Positions 40,950-51,991 are shown, counted from the first letter of the stretch. The stretch is DNA of 64,000 nucleotides from an uncultured Lachnospiraceae bacterium (GCA_951801955.1 CATOOV010000001.1:1-64000), one strand, 5' to 3'. The notes: generated by a model not told the origin, from the sequence alone. Numbers and translations are program-made.

Positions 40950-42080
40950 ATGGTTTACAAAGAATTTCAAGATTTAAAATTATCTGCTCTTGGTATGGGG
41001 GCAATGCGTCTTCCGGTTTTGGATGGGGACGATGCAAAAATTGATGAGGAAAAAGCGACTGAGATGGTTGCCTATGCCATGGAACAGGGAATCAACTATT
41101 ATGATACTGCATGGGGATACCACAATGGCAATTCGGAGCTTGTGATGGGCAGGCTCCTTGGCATTTATCCAAGGGAGGACTATTATCTTGCCAGCAAGTT
41201 TCCTGGATATGACCTGTCCAATATGGACAAAGTGGAAGAGATTTTTGAGCGCCAGCTAGAAAAGTGCGGGGTGGAATACTTTGATTTTTATCTGTTCCAC
41301 AATGTTTGCGAGATGAATATTGATGCGTATCTGGATGAGAAATATCATATTTTTACATATTTGATGGAACAAAAAAGAAATGGGCGCATCCGCCATCTCG
41401 GATTTTCTGCCCATGGAAGCTGTGAAGTGATGAGACGGTTTTTAGAAGCCTACGGGGAGCATATGGAATTTTGCCAAATCCAGTTAAACTGGCTGGACTG
41501 GACGTTCCAAGATGCAAAGGCAAAAGTGGAACTGCTTTCAGAGTATCACATTCCTGTGTGGGTGATGGAGCCTTTGCGAGGCGGGAAGCTCTGCAGTTTA
41601 TCCGAGGAAGCGGAACATAAATTAAAAGCGCTGCGTCCCAATGAGACAATTCCCAGCATTGCTTTTCGATTTTTGCAGGCGCTTGGAGAGGTGACAATGG
41701 TACTTTCGGGGATGTCGGATTTTACTCAGCTTAAGGAAAATATCCAAACCTTTGAGACAGAGCAGCCCTTAAATCAGGCGGAATTTGATGCTGTTTTGCA
41801 GGTTGCAGAAGAAATGTTAAACAAAAAAATCCTTCCCTGTACGGCATGCCGCTATTGTGTCAGCCATTGTCCCAAGGGGCTGGATATTCCTTCTTTGCTG
41901 GAATTGTATAATGAACACAGTTTTTCTGAGGGTGGTTTCCTCGCGCCAATGGCGCTGATGGCAGTACCAGAAGAAAAGAGACCCAGCGCTTGTGTTGGCT
42001 GCAGGAGCTGTGAGGCTGTCTGTCCCCAGCAGATTAAAATATCGGAGGCAATGGCAGATTTCTGCAAAAGAATGCGGTAA
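40950..42080 (+). CDS. aldo/keto reductase with C-terminal 4Fe-4S ferredoxin domain
   Basis: SALGMGAMRLPVL, NYYDTAWGYHNGNSE, CTACRYCVSHCPKG...CVGCRSCEAVCPQ. Confidence 0.93.
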   Translation: MVYKEFQDLKLSALGMGAMRLPVLDGDDAKIDEEKATEMVAYAMEQGINYYDTAWGYHNGNSELVMGRLLGIYPREDYYLASKFPGYDLSNMDKVEEIFERQLEKCGVEYFDFYLFHNVCEMNIDAYLDEKYHIFTYLMEQKRNGRIRHLGFSAHGSCEVMRRFLEAYGEHMEFCQIQLNWLDWTFQDAKAKVELLSEYHIPVWVMEPLRGGKLCSLSEEAEHKLKALRPNETIPSIAFRFLQALGEVTMVLSGMSDFTQLKENIQTFETEQPLNQAEFDAVLQVAEEMLNKKILPCTACRYCVSHCPKGLDIPSLLELYNEHSFSEGGFLAPMALMAVPEEKRPSACVGCRSCEAVCPQQIKISEAMADFCKRMR

Positions 42081-42122
42081 TTGCTAAAAACAACTGTTTG
42101 TCAGTAGAAGTTGACGCAAATC

Positions 42123-43384
42123 CACAATGTCATTAACTTAAGGAATCTTTTACATTTTAGCTTGTAAAAGGTTCCTTTTTTCTGTATCTTATACTGTATA
42201 ATAAAAGCAGCTGACTGATGTTTTTCTCTAAAGGCAGGTGGTTTTATGAAAAATTCTCAAAAACGTACCTGTTGTGATATCAGTTTAATCCATCAGGATG
42301 AATTCCATGATTTCTGCAGAAATGGGAATATGTCCTCTTTTATAAGAAATAGAAAAATGCCGCTGAAGGATCTTCTGTTTACCATGACCAACCGGAGGGG
42401 GATTACTTTGAGCCTGGAACTACGAAATTATATGAAGACTGCACATCCAGGAATGGGAATATCAAAACCTGGCTATCTGAAACAGCGTATGAAGCTGAAC
42501 CCGCTGGTTTTTTATGAGCCCTGCCGCCATCATAACAGGAACTTTTATGCGGAACCCGGATTTTCTACCTTCCACGGATATCTAGCCCTTGCCGCGGACG
42601 GCTCAGGGATCAATATCCCTACTACAAAAGAAACCCTGGAAGAATTCGGGACATCCAGCAGAAAAGGGACAAAGCCCCAGGCATCCATAGGGCTTGGATG
42701 TCTGTATGATGTCATGGACCGGATGATTTTGGAGAGTGACTGCCGTAAATGTAAATTTGATGGAATGCGGCTTGTAGAAGAACAGATTGACCGTGTACCT
42801 GAAACGGTCGGCATATCACAGCCGTTTCTGGTCGTCATGGACAGGGGATACCCGTCTACCCCGGTCTTTATCCGGATGATGGAAAAGAACATCCCATTCC
42901 TTGTGCGCCTCAAATCCAGTGATTATAAAAAAGAGCAGGCTGCCCTGCCGGCATCGGACACATGGGTGGACATCTGTCTGGACAAGGGCCGCATCCGGCA
43001 TTATCAGGGAACAGACAGATATTGACCGGCGCATGGAAGACTGAAAAATGACCTGATCTATATTCTGTTGGAAAGGGATGCGCAGAAACAGGATAAACTG
43101 TTCCAGCAGATTTATGAGGACATCAGCAAAAATCTGGTTCCAATAAGACCAGACCGCCATTACCACCGGACAAAGGGGCAGCTTGCGGGAAAATATTCAA
43201 ATACGCATAAAAGAGCTTATTGATCAGAAAAGATATAAGGCATGAGTATGTCCCGTATGATAAATACAGTAGAATGGCATCAAATATTAGAATTGATTTT
43301 CCAAAACAATACCAGATGTCTTTTCCCCCATGGATGGGCGTAAAGCTATCCGGCATTGTTTTTTCTTAAGTTAATGACATTGTG
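42123..43384 (+). mobile_element. IS4-like insertion sequence, decayed
   Basis: Perfect 20-bp TIR cacaatgtcattaacttaag (42123-42142) / cttaagttaatgacattgtg (43365-43384). Confidence 0.85.
42246..43359 (+). pseudogene. IS4-family (DDE) transposase, frameshifted with internal loss
   Basis: Frame open to 43025 (ALAADGSGINIPTT; VVMDRGYPSTPVFIRMMEKNIPFLVRLKSSDYKKEQ); C-terminal remnant RIDFPKQYQMSFPPMDGRKAIRHC in another frame. Confidence 0.75.
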
Positions 43385-43486
43385 ATATTTCACACATTTT
43401 TCAAATAATATTTAAGCTTCATTTTAAGTTCCAAGATTATACTGAGCAGGAAAGAAGAATTGTGTATGAGAGGAAAGGTGAAGTTT

Positions 43487-45514
43487 ATGAAAAGAAAATA
43501 TATTGCTTTTTTGCTTGGTACAGCCCTTTGTTTTTCTATGTTTCAGGGGTGCGGAAAAATGGAGAAAGGGATAAAAGAAAAATATGCCGTTTCTGAACAA
43601 GAAGAAAATAAAGATATTGTTTATGGTCAAGTTAGTCAATTAACGGAAAATACAATAACCATACAAGTGGGGACTAGAAAAAATAGAAAAGCCCCGGAAA
43701 AAGAAGTATCAGGACAAATGGACGGAGGAGAAAACTCAGAAGGACAGCGAGAGAAAGGAAAAATAGAAAATCCAAAAGAAAATGGTACTGCAGGACAGCC
43801 CCAAGAAATACCATCTATATTGGAATTGACAGGGGAGGAACAGCAAATCCAGGTAACACAGAATACAACCTATAAACGTCAGACTATGGGGCACGGTGAA
43901 AATATGGCGGATGGCAGGGATATTTCCAAACAGCCGGATGGAGAAGCGCCAGGAAATGGGGGGATGCCCAACCGACAAGATGGAGAAATGCCAGGAGATG
44001 GGGAGATGCCCAAACAGCCGGATGGAGAAATGCCAGGGGATGGGGAGATGCCCAAACAGCCGGATGGAGAAGGACAAAGTGAAAATATTTCCATTTCTGA
44101 TATTTCGAAAGGAGATACCATTATGGTGACGCTTGCAGAAGATGGAAGTGCAAATGAAGTAACTGTAATGTCAAAAATGGGAGGAGACCAACAAAATCTG
44201 GATTCCCAGCCTGAAAATTATGCTGCAGTAAAGGAATATCATAGTGATGTTTCTTTGGAAGGAGACACAATAACTTCAAAAGGGACAGATGAAAATGCTA
44301 TCCTTGTTTCTGAAAAAGCCACTGCAGAATTTAAAAATATTTCTGTTTTTAGGGAGTCAGAAGATAGTACAGGGGGGGACAACTCCAGCTTTTATGGAGT
44401 TGGGGCAGCTGTACTTGCAAAAGATGGAAATATATACATTTCAGATAGTACTATTGAGACAAACGCAGCAGGAGGGGCAGGAATTTTTGCCTATGAAAAA
44501 GGAACTGTTTATACAGCAAGTACCTCTGTTACCACACAACAGAATACCTCTGGAGGAATTCATGTGGCAGGAGGAGGCAAATTGTATGCATGGGATATGG
44601 AAGTGGAGACAAATGGAGAATCAGCAGCGGCAATTCGCAGCGACCGGGGTGGTGGAACCATGGTTGTAGACGGGGGTAATTATACTTCTAACGGGGTGGG
44701 TTCTCCGGCAATCTATAGTACGGCAGATATTGCTATAAATAATGCAAAACTTACAGCCAATGGCTCCGAGGCAGTTTGTATAGAAGGCTTGAATTCCATT
44801 CACCTTTATAACAGCCAATTAACTGGAACTATGGGGATGGATGAGAGGAATGACTGCACTTGGAATGTGATCCTTTATCAGAGTATGTCAGAGGATTCTA
44901 AGATCGGCAACAGTACATTTGAAATGCAAGGTGGAAGCTTAAAAGCAAATCATGGCGGTATGTTTTATACTACCAATACAGAATCTACAATTATGTTGTC
45001 AAATGTAACAATTGACAATGCAAAAGACAGCAACTTTTTCTTGAAATGCACAGGAAATCAAAATCAGCGTGGCTGGGGAACGGCTGGAAGTAATGGTGCG
45101 GATTGTTTGTTTACTGCTGACAATCAAATTATGGAAGGAAATGTGATCTGGGATAGTATCAGCCAATTGGATTTTTATATCAAAGAAAACAGCCAATTGA
45201 CAGGAGCCGTGGTGCAGGATGAAAGTGCCGCTGGAAGCGGCGGAGAGGGCTGGTGCAATCTATATTTAGGAGAAGGGTGTACCTGGACAGTAACAGCAGA
45301 CAGCACGTTAAGCGCCCTTGCCAGTGAGGGCAGTATTGTGGATGAGAAAGGAAATACGGTTACGGTTCAAAATACGGATGGGACAATTTATGTGAAAGGT
45401 ACCAGTAATTACACAATTACAGTAGAAAATTATGATGACACAGCAAATTTTTCGGAAGCCGCTAAAACTACCGAATGGGGTAATTATCAAATTGAAAAGC
45501 CCAAAAGTATTTAA
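43487..45514 (+). CDS. lipoprotein with low-complexity linker and right-handed beta-helix-like domain
   Basis: Lipobox MFQGC; (QPDGEMPGDGEMPK)n; repeated short beta-helix-type coils (GVGAAVLAKDGNIYISDSTIETNAAGGAGIFAYEKG...). Confidence 0.75.
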   Translation: MKRKYIAFLLGTALCFSMFQGCGKMEKGIKEKYAVSEQEENKDIVYGQVSQLTENTITIQVGTRKNRKAPEKEVSGQMDGGENSEGQREKGKIENPKENGTAGQPQEIPSILELTGEEQQIQVTQNTTYKRQTMGHGENMADGRDISKQPDGEAPGNGGMPNRQDGEMPGDGEMPKQPDGEMPGDGEMPKQPDGEGQSENISISDISKGDTIMVTLAEDGSANEVTVMSKMGGDQQNLDSQPENYAAVKEYHSDVSLEGDTITSKGTDENAILVSEKATAEFKNISVFRESEDSTGGDNSSFYGVGAAVLAKDGNIYISDSTIETNAAGGAGIFAYEKGTVYTASTSVTTQQNTSGGIHVAGGGKLYAWDMEVETNGESAAAIRSDRGGGTMVVDGGNYTSNGVGSPAIYSTADIAINNAKLTANGSEAVCIEGLNSIHLYNSQLTGTMGMDERNDCTWNVILYQSMSEDSKIGNSTFEMQGGSLKANHGGMFYTTNTESTIMLSNVTIDNAKDSNFFLKCTGNQNQRGWGTAGSNGADCLFTADNQIMEGNVIWDSISQLDFYIKENSQLTGAVVQDESAAGSGGEGWCNLYLGEGCTWTVTADSTLSALASEGSIVDEKGNTVTVQNTDGTIYVKGTSNYTITVENYDDTANFSEAAKTTEWGNYQIEKPKSI

Positions 45515-45566
45515 GAAGGAACTCTGGAAAACAGATTTAAATATAGGATGATAGGAGGAAGCAGGA

Positions 45567-48275
45567 TTGAATAAGAAAATAATGAAAAAGAAAAAAATCT
45601 GGATCTGTGTTGCTCTTGCTGTGGGAATTGGAGTTGTTTCTGTTGGAATTTATTTCGTTCAGGGTAAGCCAGCGGCACAGGCGTCTGCACAGGAAATGTC
45701 TATCCAGGAAACACAGGCAAAAACAGGGACAATAGCCAATACCATTGTAGGAACGGGTAATCTGCAGCACAAAGAAGGGGAGGCGATAACGATTCCATCT
45801 GGAATTGTTGTGCAGGAAGTGAATGTGGAAGCTGGTGATTATGTCTCCAAGGGAGATGTATTGGCAACCGTAAACCAAACATCCGTACTTCGTGCCATAG
45901 AAAGTGTCCAAGAAGAGATGGAGGCTTTGGATGAAGAAATTGATGAGAGTATGGATGATTCTGATATTCAATCCATTACATCCAAAGTGGATGGCAGAGT
46001 AAAAAAGATATATGTGAAAGAGGAGCAGGAAGTATCAGAGTGTATGGTGGAACAGGGAGCGCTGTTGCTGCTTTCTATGGATGGATATTTAGCCGTGGAA
46101 GTTGAGACAGACGCCGAACTTATACAGGGAGATACCGTTATTGTGACACGTTCTGATGATTCGCAGCGGGAAGGGATTGTGGAGAGCATTATGGAAGGGA
46201 CTTGCATAATTCTTTGCTCTGACAGTGGTATCGGAATTGAGGAACATGTAGCAATTACAGATTCTGAGGGTAATTCTATTGGAAATGGAGTTACCTATAT
46301 TCATCAGCAGCTTGCCATTACCGCATCATCTGGAATTGTTGAGGAACTCTGTGTAGTAGAAGATGAGATGGTATATACAGGAACTACACTTTTGAAGGTT
46401 GACCATAATGGACAAAGTTTGGAATATCAGGAAAAGATGGCAGAAAGACAAGAATTGGCAGAAGAGCTGCAGGAATTAATGGCATTGTCACAAAATGGAA
46501 TAATAACAGCAAAATCAGATGGGATGATCCAGACAGTAAATATTTCCTCAGAGAACAGCCAGACTGCTGAGAAAGCAGCAGAGACCATACAGTTATCAAA
46601 ACATACGGCAATAATGGTTGGAAGTACGCAGAATACTTCTTCCCCCAAAGAAGAGGAGCAGCCATTGAGTTTGGAAATTACAGATTCCGGCACGGCAGAC
46701 AGCAGTACCCTTGTGGTAGAGACACCGAAAACAGGAGCAAAACCACAGATAAAGCTTACAGCAGGGGATGGTAGTTATGAAGGAATGATCTCTTGGAAAC
46801 CGAATCATCAGATATTTGCTTCAGAGACGTCTTATCAGGCAGACATTACGTTGATGGCGAAGGAAGGATATTGTTTTTCATCCGACAGTATCGGTAAAGT
46901 AAAGATTGGGGTTTTGTCAGGCTTGATTGTATCAAAAGATGGAAAAACCATAAGTTTTCAAATTACTTATCCATTAACAGAAAAGGAAGATAATGATCAT
47001 GATTCTGGAAATGGAGATAACTCTGGGAATGGAAATGACTCTGGAAACGGTTCAGGAGATAAAGACGGAAAAGATGGAGAAGACGGAAACACCCCAGGAG
47101 ATAAAGACGGAAAAGATGGAGAAGACGGAAACGACCCAGGAGATAAAGACGGAAATGGTTCAGGAGATAAAGACGGAAAAGATGGAGAAGATGGAGACGA
47201 CCCAGGAGATAAAGACGGAAAAGATGGAGAAGATGGAGACGGCCCAGGAGATAAAGACGGAAAAGATGGAGAAGATGGAGACGGAGAAGGAGATAAAGAC
47301 GGAGAAGACGGAAATGGTTCAGGAGATAAAGATGGAGAAGGAGGAAGTGGAAACGATTCAGAAGATGGAAATGGGGACGGAAGCGGAAAGGAAAATGGAG
47401 AAGATGAAAATCCTTCCCAGAATGACAATGAAATGCCACAGCAAAATGATCTTGGGAATCATACGCAAACAGGAGAAGATACTGGAAACGGGACGCAGGA
47501 TAACAGCGTTAAAATGGCAAATGCTTCCGACAGTGGGATAAGCGCAGCAGGAACAGGAAATACCTCTGTTTCAACCAATGAAAGTCAAAGCAGCACGACA
47601 AAAACCGACGACCAAGACGGCAGTACGCAAGAAAATTCCAATACAAGTGACAGCGAAGTTGCTGCTTTTACAATGGCAGTGGCAGATACAATGGTATTGT
47701 CTGTAAATGTAGATGAATTGGACATCAATTCTGTTTCCAAAGACCAACAGGCAGAGGTAACATTGGATGCCATTGAGGATGAAACATATACCGGGACAGT
47801 CACAAAAGTAGGAAGTTCAGCAAGCAGTTCCAGCGGAGGCGTGGCGAAATATACCGTAGAACTTACCATTGCAAAAGATGAACGTATGAAAGAGGGGATG
47901 AATGCTTCTGCTGTCATTACTATTGAAGAGCGGGAAAACGTGGTGACTATTCCGGTAAATGCCCTTCAGGAGCGTGGAAATCGAGTATTTGTTTTTACTG
48001 AGAAAGACGGTGATGGAAACCTTTCTGGGGAGCAGGAAGTAACCACAGGGTTGTCTGATGGGAATACAGTGGAAATTGCAGAAGGGTTGTCAGAAGGCGA
48101 TATTATTTATTATCAGAAGACTGGAAATACATCACGACAAGACATGAAGCAAAATTTTGAAAAAATGGAAGGCGGTCCTGACAGGAATATGGGGGAAATG
48201 CCACAGGGAGAGTTCCCAGGAGGTAGTTCTGAGAGAGGAATGCCAGGAGGCGGAAGATCTGGCAGGGAAGAATAG
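45567..48275 (+). CDS. MacA/HlyD-like efflux periplasmic adaptor with Gly/Asp-rich insertion
   Basis: Single N-term TM, lipoyl-like ITIPSGIVVQEVNVEAGDYVSKGDVLATV, C-terminal beta-barrel VVTIPVNALQERGNRVFVF. Confidence 0.82.
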   Translation: MNKKIMKKKKIWICVALAVGIGVVSVGIYFVQGKPAAQASAQEMSIQETQAKTGTIANTIVGTGNLQHKEGEAITIPSGIVVQEVNVEAGDYVSKGDVLATVNQTSVLRAIESVQEEMEALDEEIDESMDDSDIQSITSKVDGRVKKIYVKEEQEVSECMVEQGALLLLSMDGYLAVEVETDAELIQGDTVIVTRSDDSQREGIVESIMEGTCIILCSDSGIGIEEHVAITDSEGNSIGNGVTYIHQQLAITASSGIVEELCVVEDEMVYTGTTLLKVDHNGQSLEYQEKMAERQELAEELQELMALSQNGIITAKSDGMIQTVNISSENSQTAEKAAETIQLSKHTAIMVGSTQNTSSPKEEEQPLSLEITDSGTADSSTLVVETPKTGAKPQIKLTAGDGSYEGMISWKPNHQIFASETSYQADITLMAKEGYCFSSDSIGKVKIGVLSGLIVSKDGKTISFQITYPLTEKEDNDHDSGNGDNSGNGNDSGNGSGDKDGKDGEDGNTPGDKDGKDGEDGNDPGDKDGNGSGDKDGKDGEDGDDPGDKDGKDGEDGDGPGDKDGKDGEDGDGEGDKDGEDGNGSGDKDGEGGSGNDSEDGNGDGSGKENGEDENPSQNDNEMPQQNDLGNHTQTGEDTGNGTQDNSVKMANASDSGISAAGTGNTSVSTNESQSSTTKTDDQDGSTQENSNTSDSEVAAFTMAVADTMVLSVNVDELDINSVSKDQQAEVTLDAIEDETYTGTVTKVGSSASSSSGGVAKYTVELTIAKDERMKEGMNASAVITIEERENVVTIPVNALQERGNRVFVFTEKDGDGNLSGEQEVTTGLSDGNTVEIAEGLSEGDIIYYQKTGNTSRQDMKQNFEKMEGGPDRNMGEMPQGEFPGGSSERGMPGGGRSGREE

Positions 48276-48286
48276 GAGTACAGAAT

Positions 48287-48961
48287 ATGATTCAGTTACA
48301 GGAAGTATCAAAAATATATGAAATGGGCAATGACAAAGTATATGCTTTAGATCATGCAAGCCTAGAAATCGGTAAGGGTGAGTTTGTCAGCATTGTGGGA
48401 CCTTCTGGAAGCGGAAAATCGACAATGATGAATATTATTGGCTGCCTGGATACTGCAGACGAGGGGTCCTATATTTTGGATGGGGTTTCCATAGAACGTT
48501 ATTCAGAAAAAGAATTGGCAAAGATCAGAAATCAGAAGATTGGATTTATTTTTCAAAATTTTAATTTGCTGCCGCGGCTTACTGCCGAAGAAAATGTAGA
48601 ACTTCCTTTGATTTATCAAAAACTTTCTGCACAGGAACGCAAGCACAGGGTGCAAAAAGCTTTGGAACAAGTGGAACTGTCCCATCGCATGGGGCACCGT
48701 CCCACAGAGTTGTCAGGCGGGCAGCAGCAAAGAGTGGCAATCGCCCGTGCCTTAGTGACAAAACCATGTCTTTTTCTTGCGGATGAGCCTACTGGAAATT
48801 TGGATTCCAAAACAGGGCAGGAAATCATGACACTGTTCCATACGCTTCATGAAACAGGAAATACCATTGTATTGATCACCCACGACAGCCAGGTAGCAGA
48901 GGAGGCAGGGCGCAAAATCCATATTCGGGATGGAAGGGTGAAGGAGGTGGCAGAATGTTGA
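48287..48961 (+). CDS. MacB/LolD-type ABC transporter ATPase
   Basis: [61 protein letters not shown]. Confidence 0.95.
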   Translation: MIQLQEVSKIYEMGNDKVYALDHASLEIGKGEFVSIVGPSGSGKSTMMNIIGCLDTADEGSYILDGVSIERYSEKELAKIRNQKIGFIFQNFNLLPRLTAEENVELPLIYQKLSAQERKHRVQKALEQVELSHRMGHRPTELSGGQQQRVAIARALVTKPCLFLADEPTGNLDSKTGQEIMTLFHTLHETGNTIVLITHDSQVAEEAGRKIHIRDGRVKEVAEC

Positions 48962-50169
48962 TTCAGACAGGGAAAATGGCATGGAATGCAGTGTGTGCCA
49001 ATAAGCTTAGGACATTTCTCACAATGCTGGGAATTATTATTGGAGTGGCGGCATTGATTATATTGGTATCTATTGCAGATGGCGCCGGAAATTCTGTATC
49101 CAGCCAAATTTCCCAAATGGGAAGCAATTACTTAAGTGTCCAGATTTCGGACAATAAAGAAAACCCGTTAAAGCTATCGGAGTTTTTCAAGTTGCTGGAC
49201 CAGGAGGAATTTCTAGAAGAGGCTCCTATAGGAAGAACCAGTGTCACTGGAAAGAGCGGTTACACCAGCAACTCTGTAAATTTATATGGAACCAGCGGCG
49301 GATATTTTTCCATTATGGGAATGGAATTGTATTCTGGCAGATTCCTAAAACAGACAGATCTAGACAATCATTCTTATGTAATGGTGATATCTTATGATAC
49401 GGCAGTAGAATTTTTTGGAAGGGCAGACGCTGAGGGCGAATATTTAATGCTGGATGGAAAAAATTTCCAAGTAGTGGGTGTTCTTTCCAGAGATTGTATC
49501 TCTCCTTCCTCGGCAATGATGGTCAAAAGCAGTGATGACAGTTCTGAAACGGTTGTGATGGAGGGGTATATCCCATATTCCACTTTGAGCAAACTAGCTG
49601 ATAATGTGTTGGAAATCACGCAGTTTTATCTTTCTTCTGCAAAAGAGGATTCCATGGAGGCTGCCGAGTGGAAATTAAATGAGGTTTTGATGCAGCGTTT
49701 CCAAAATGATGAGGAAGCATTTTCAATTCAGAATCAGTCTGAAGTGTTGGAAGCTATGGAAAATGTAGACCATACCATGTCTTTGATGCTGGGAGGCATC
49801 GCTGCAATTTCCCTCCTGGTGGGCGGAATTGGAATTATGAACATTATGCTTGTATCCGTAACAGAACGCACTAGGGAAATTGGTATTCGCAAGGCAATTG
49901 GAGCGGGACAAGGCAGTATTATGCTGCAGTTTCTCTTAGAAGCGCTGATGGTCAGTATGGCAGGATGTATCGCAGGAATTGGATGTTCCTGGGGTGCCTT
50001 GCAAGTAATAGGGGGAGTGATGGGATCTTCGATAGACGTTTCTATGGATAAAACAGTGGTATTACTTTCTGTGGCATTTTCTGGTTTAATTGGAATTGTG
50101 TTTGGATTATATCCAGCAAATAAAGCAGCAAAAAAGAAACCGATTGATGCACTTAGGTATTCAGGTTAA
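48955..50169 (+). CDS. MacB-type ABC transporter permease
   Basis: NKLRTFLTMLGIIIGVAALIILVSIADG, ERTREIGIRKAIGAGQGSIMLQFLLEALMVSM. Confidence 0.94.
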   Translation: MLIQTGKMAWNAVCANKLRTFLTMLGIIIGVAALIILVSIADGAGNSVSSQISQMGSNYLSVQISDNKENPLKLSEFFKLLDQEEFLEEAPIGRTSVTGKSGYTSNSVNLYGTSGGYFSIMGMELYSGRFLKQTDLDNHSYVMVISYDTAVEFFGRADAEGEYLMLDGKNFQVVGVLSRDCISPSSAMMVKSSDDSSETVVMEGYIPYSTLSKLADNVLEITQFYLSSAKEDSMEAAEWKLNEVLMQRFQNDEEAFSIQNQSEVLEAMENVDHTMSLMLGGIAAISLLVGGIGIMNIMLVSVTERTREIGIRKAIGAGQGSIMLQFLLEALMVSMAGCIAGIGCSWGALQVIGGVMGSSIDVSMDKTVVLLSVAFSGLIGIVFGLYPANKAAKKKPIDALRYSG

Positions 50170-50225
50170 ATAATTGAACAAAAGTGCGTTTCATGCACTC
50201 CAGCGAACAATTCCTTTTGCTCACG

Positions 50226-50546
50226 CATCTTTTGTTCCGCGCCGCGCACAATTGCGTAGCAATCATTTCCTCTTGTGCGCGTGCGCATGGTAGTGTTCTC
50301 ATATAGGAATTTCGAAGGAATTTCCTATATGAGAACAAAGTGGGTAAGCCTCCTACATCCCCATTATTCCCATTCTTGGTGGAATTGGTTTGCACACTTT
50401 GCCGCGCACAATTGCGCAGCGATAGTTTCCCCTTGTGCAAGTGTGCATATTTATTTTGTCATATAATATGCCAAATGGTATAATAGGATGCCCTTGGATA
50501 TACCATATGATACGCCGAATGGCATAATGGGGAGCTCTTTGGATAT
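50226..50546. repeat. cluster of dispersed repeats (two GCGCAC modules flanking a catataggaa hairpin, two TGCC palindromes)
   Basis: Copies at 50238-50288, 50298-50338, 50395-50452, 50468-50501, 50511-50546. Confidence 0.6.
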
Positions 50547-50551
50547 CGTTA

Positions 50552-51358
50552 TTAAGACATATGTTTTTGATAATGTTTTTCCAATTGGCTTAATAAGCTG
50601 TATAAGCCCCAGGCGAGGATGCACAAAATTACAATCGACATAATGACCCAGTCAAGTTTGAAAACTTGGCTGCCATAAATAATCAAATATCCCAGTCCCT
50701 GCCTGGAAGAAATAAATTCTCCAATAATAACGCCTACTAGGCAAAGTCCAATGTTTACCTTCATAATGGAAAACAAAGAAGGGATATTAGCGGGAAGTAT
50801 CACTTTGGTTAAAATATGGTATTTCTTTCCGCCAAGAGTCTGAATCAATTTAATCTTTTCTGGATCAACGGATTGAAAACTGGTATATAAACTTAAAATA
50901 GAGCCAAAAATGGCAACGGACATACCAGTGATAATAATTGTTTTGTAATTTGCGCCCAACCATACAATCAGCAAAGGGGCAAGTGCCGATTTTGGCAGGC
51001 TGTTTAAAATGACCAGGTAAGGTTCCAGGGTTTCTGAAACCTGTTTGTTCAGCCATAAAATAATCGTAATAATAAGTGCAAGGAGGGTTACGAGCCCAAA
51101 ACTTGCAATTGTCTCAAATAGGGTAATGCCAATATGCCCGAACAGTGAATGGTCTAAAGCCATCTGATAGGCACACAAACATACGCGGGAAGGGCTGCTG
51201 AAAAAGAAAGAATCGATCAGTTCCAGCCTTGCTGCACCTTCCCAAATCCCAAGAAAGAACACAAAGATGCATAGCCGGCTGACTGTAACAGTACGCCTGT
51301 GCTTTTTTTGTGTCAGCAGGTATTTCTGCTGGGCAAGGGAAATCTCACTCATCGTCAT
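50552..51358 (-). CDS. ABC transporter permease (nitrate/sulfonate/taurine/HMP-type)
   Basis: LPKSALAPLLIVWLGANYKTIIITGMSVAIF, GVIIGEFISSRQGLGYLIIYGSQVF. Confidence 0.88.
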   Translation of the reverse strand: MTMSEISLAQQKYLLTQKKHRRTVTVSRLCIFVFFLGIWEGAARLELIDSFFFSSPSRVCLCAYQMALDHSLFGHIGITLFETIASFGLVTLLALIITIILWLNKQVSETLEPYLVILNSLPKSALAPLLIVWLGANYKTIIITGMSVAIFGSILSLYTSFQSVDPEKIKLIQTLGGKKYHILTKVILPANIPSLFSIMKVNIGLCLVGVIIGEFISSRQGLGYLIIYGSQVFKLDWVIMSIVILCILAWGLYSLLSQLEKHYQKHMS

Positions 51359-51985
51359 TCAACTCCTTCCATATTTGATTGAAATAATCTTTAAATTCTG
51401 GCGAGTTTCTCCGTTCCAATGCGCTTATGTTATCTGGAAAGGAAATCGGGATAATGCTTTTGATAGTCGCAGGACGTTTGCTTAAAACCAGTACTTGACT
51501 GCCTAAACTCACAGCTTCTGACAAATCATGTGTAACTAATATCGCCGTTTTTTGTTCTTTCTTTATAATAGAGCCGATATCATCTCCAACCGTAAGCCTC
51601 GTCTGGTAATCTAAAGCAGAAAAGGGTTCATCCAAAAGTAAAATTTCTGGATCCAGTGCCAGGGTGCGAATTAACGCTGCACGCTGCCTCATTCCGCCTG
51701 AAAGCTGGGAAGGTCTGGAGTTCTTAAATTTATATAATCCATAGGTTTTGAGCATATCATATACTTTTTCCCGTGTAGCAGGGGTAAGTTTTTTTTGGAT
51801 TTCCAGACCAAGCAGCATATTCTTCTCTATGGTTCGCCACTCAAATAAATGGTCGTGCTGAAGCATATAACCAATAGTTCCGCCATTTTTTTGGAACAAT
51901 TTTTGCCCATAAAGCAAAATAGAACCATGTTCCGGTTCTATCAAGCCTGCTAAAAGAGAAAGAAGGGTGGATTTGCCGATGGTAG
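51345..51985 (-). pseudogene. 5'-truncated ABC ATPase partner of the permease
   Basis: Frame extends upstream of the annotated start as TIGKSTLLSLLAGLIEPEHGSILLYG, then stops matching inside Walker A; LSGGMRQRAALIRTLALDPEILLLDEPFSALD present. Confidence 0.75.
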
Positions 51986-51991
51986 AGCAGC

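Noticed and set aside
46963-47541. 158-, 143- and 182-aa ORFs overlapping the adaptor's repeat region
   Set aside because: Stop-free frames caused by the Gly/Asp codon repeat; composition is purely repetitive
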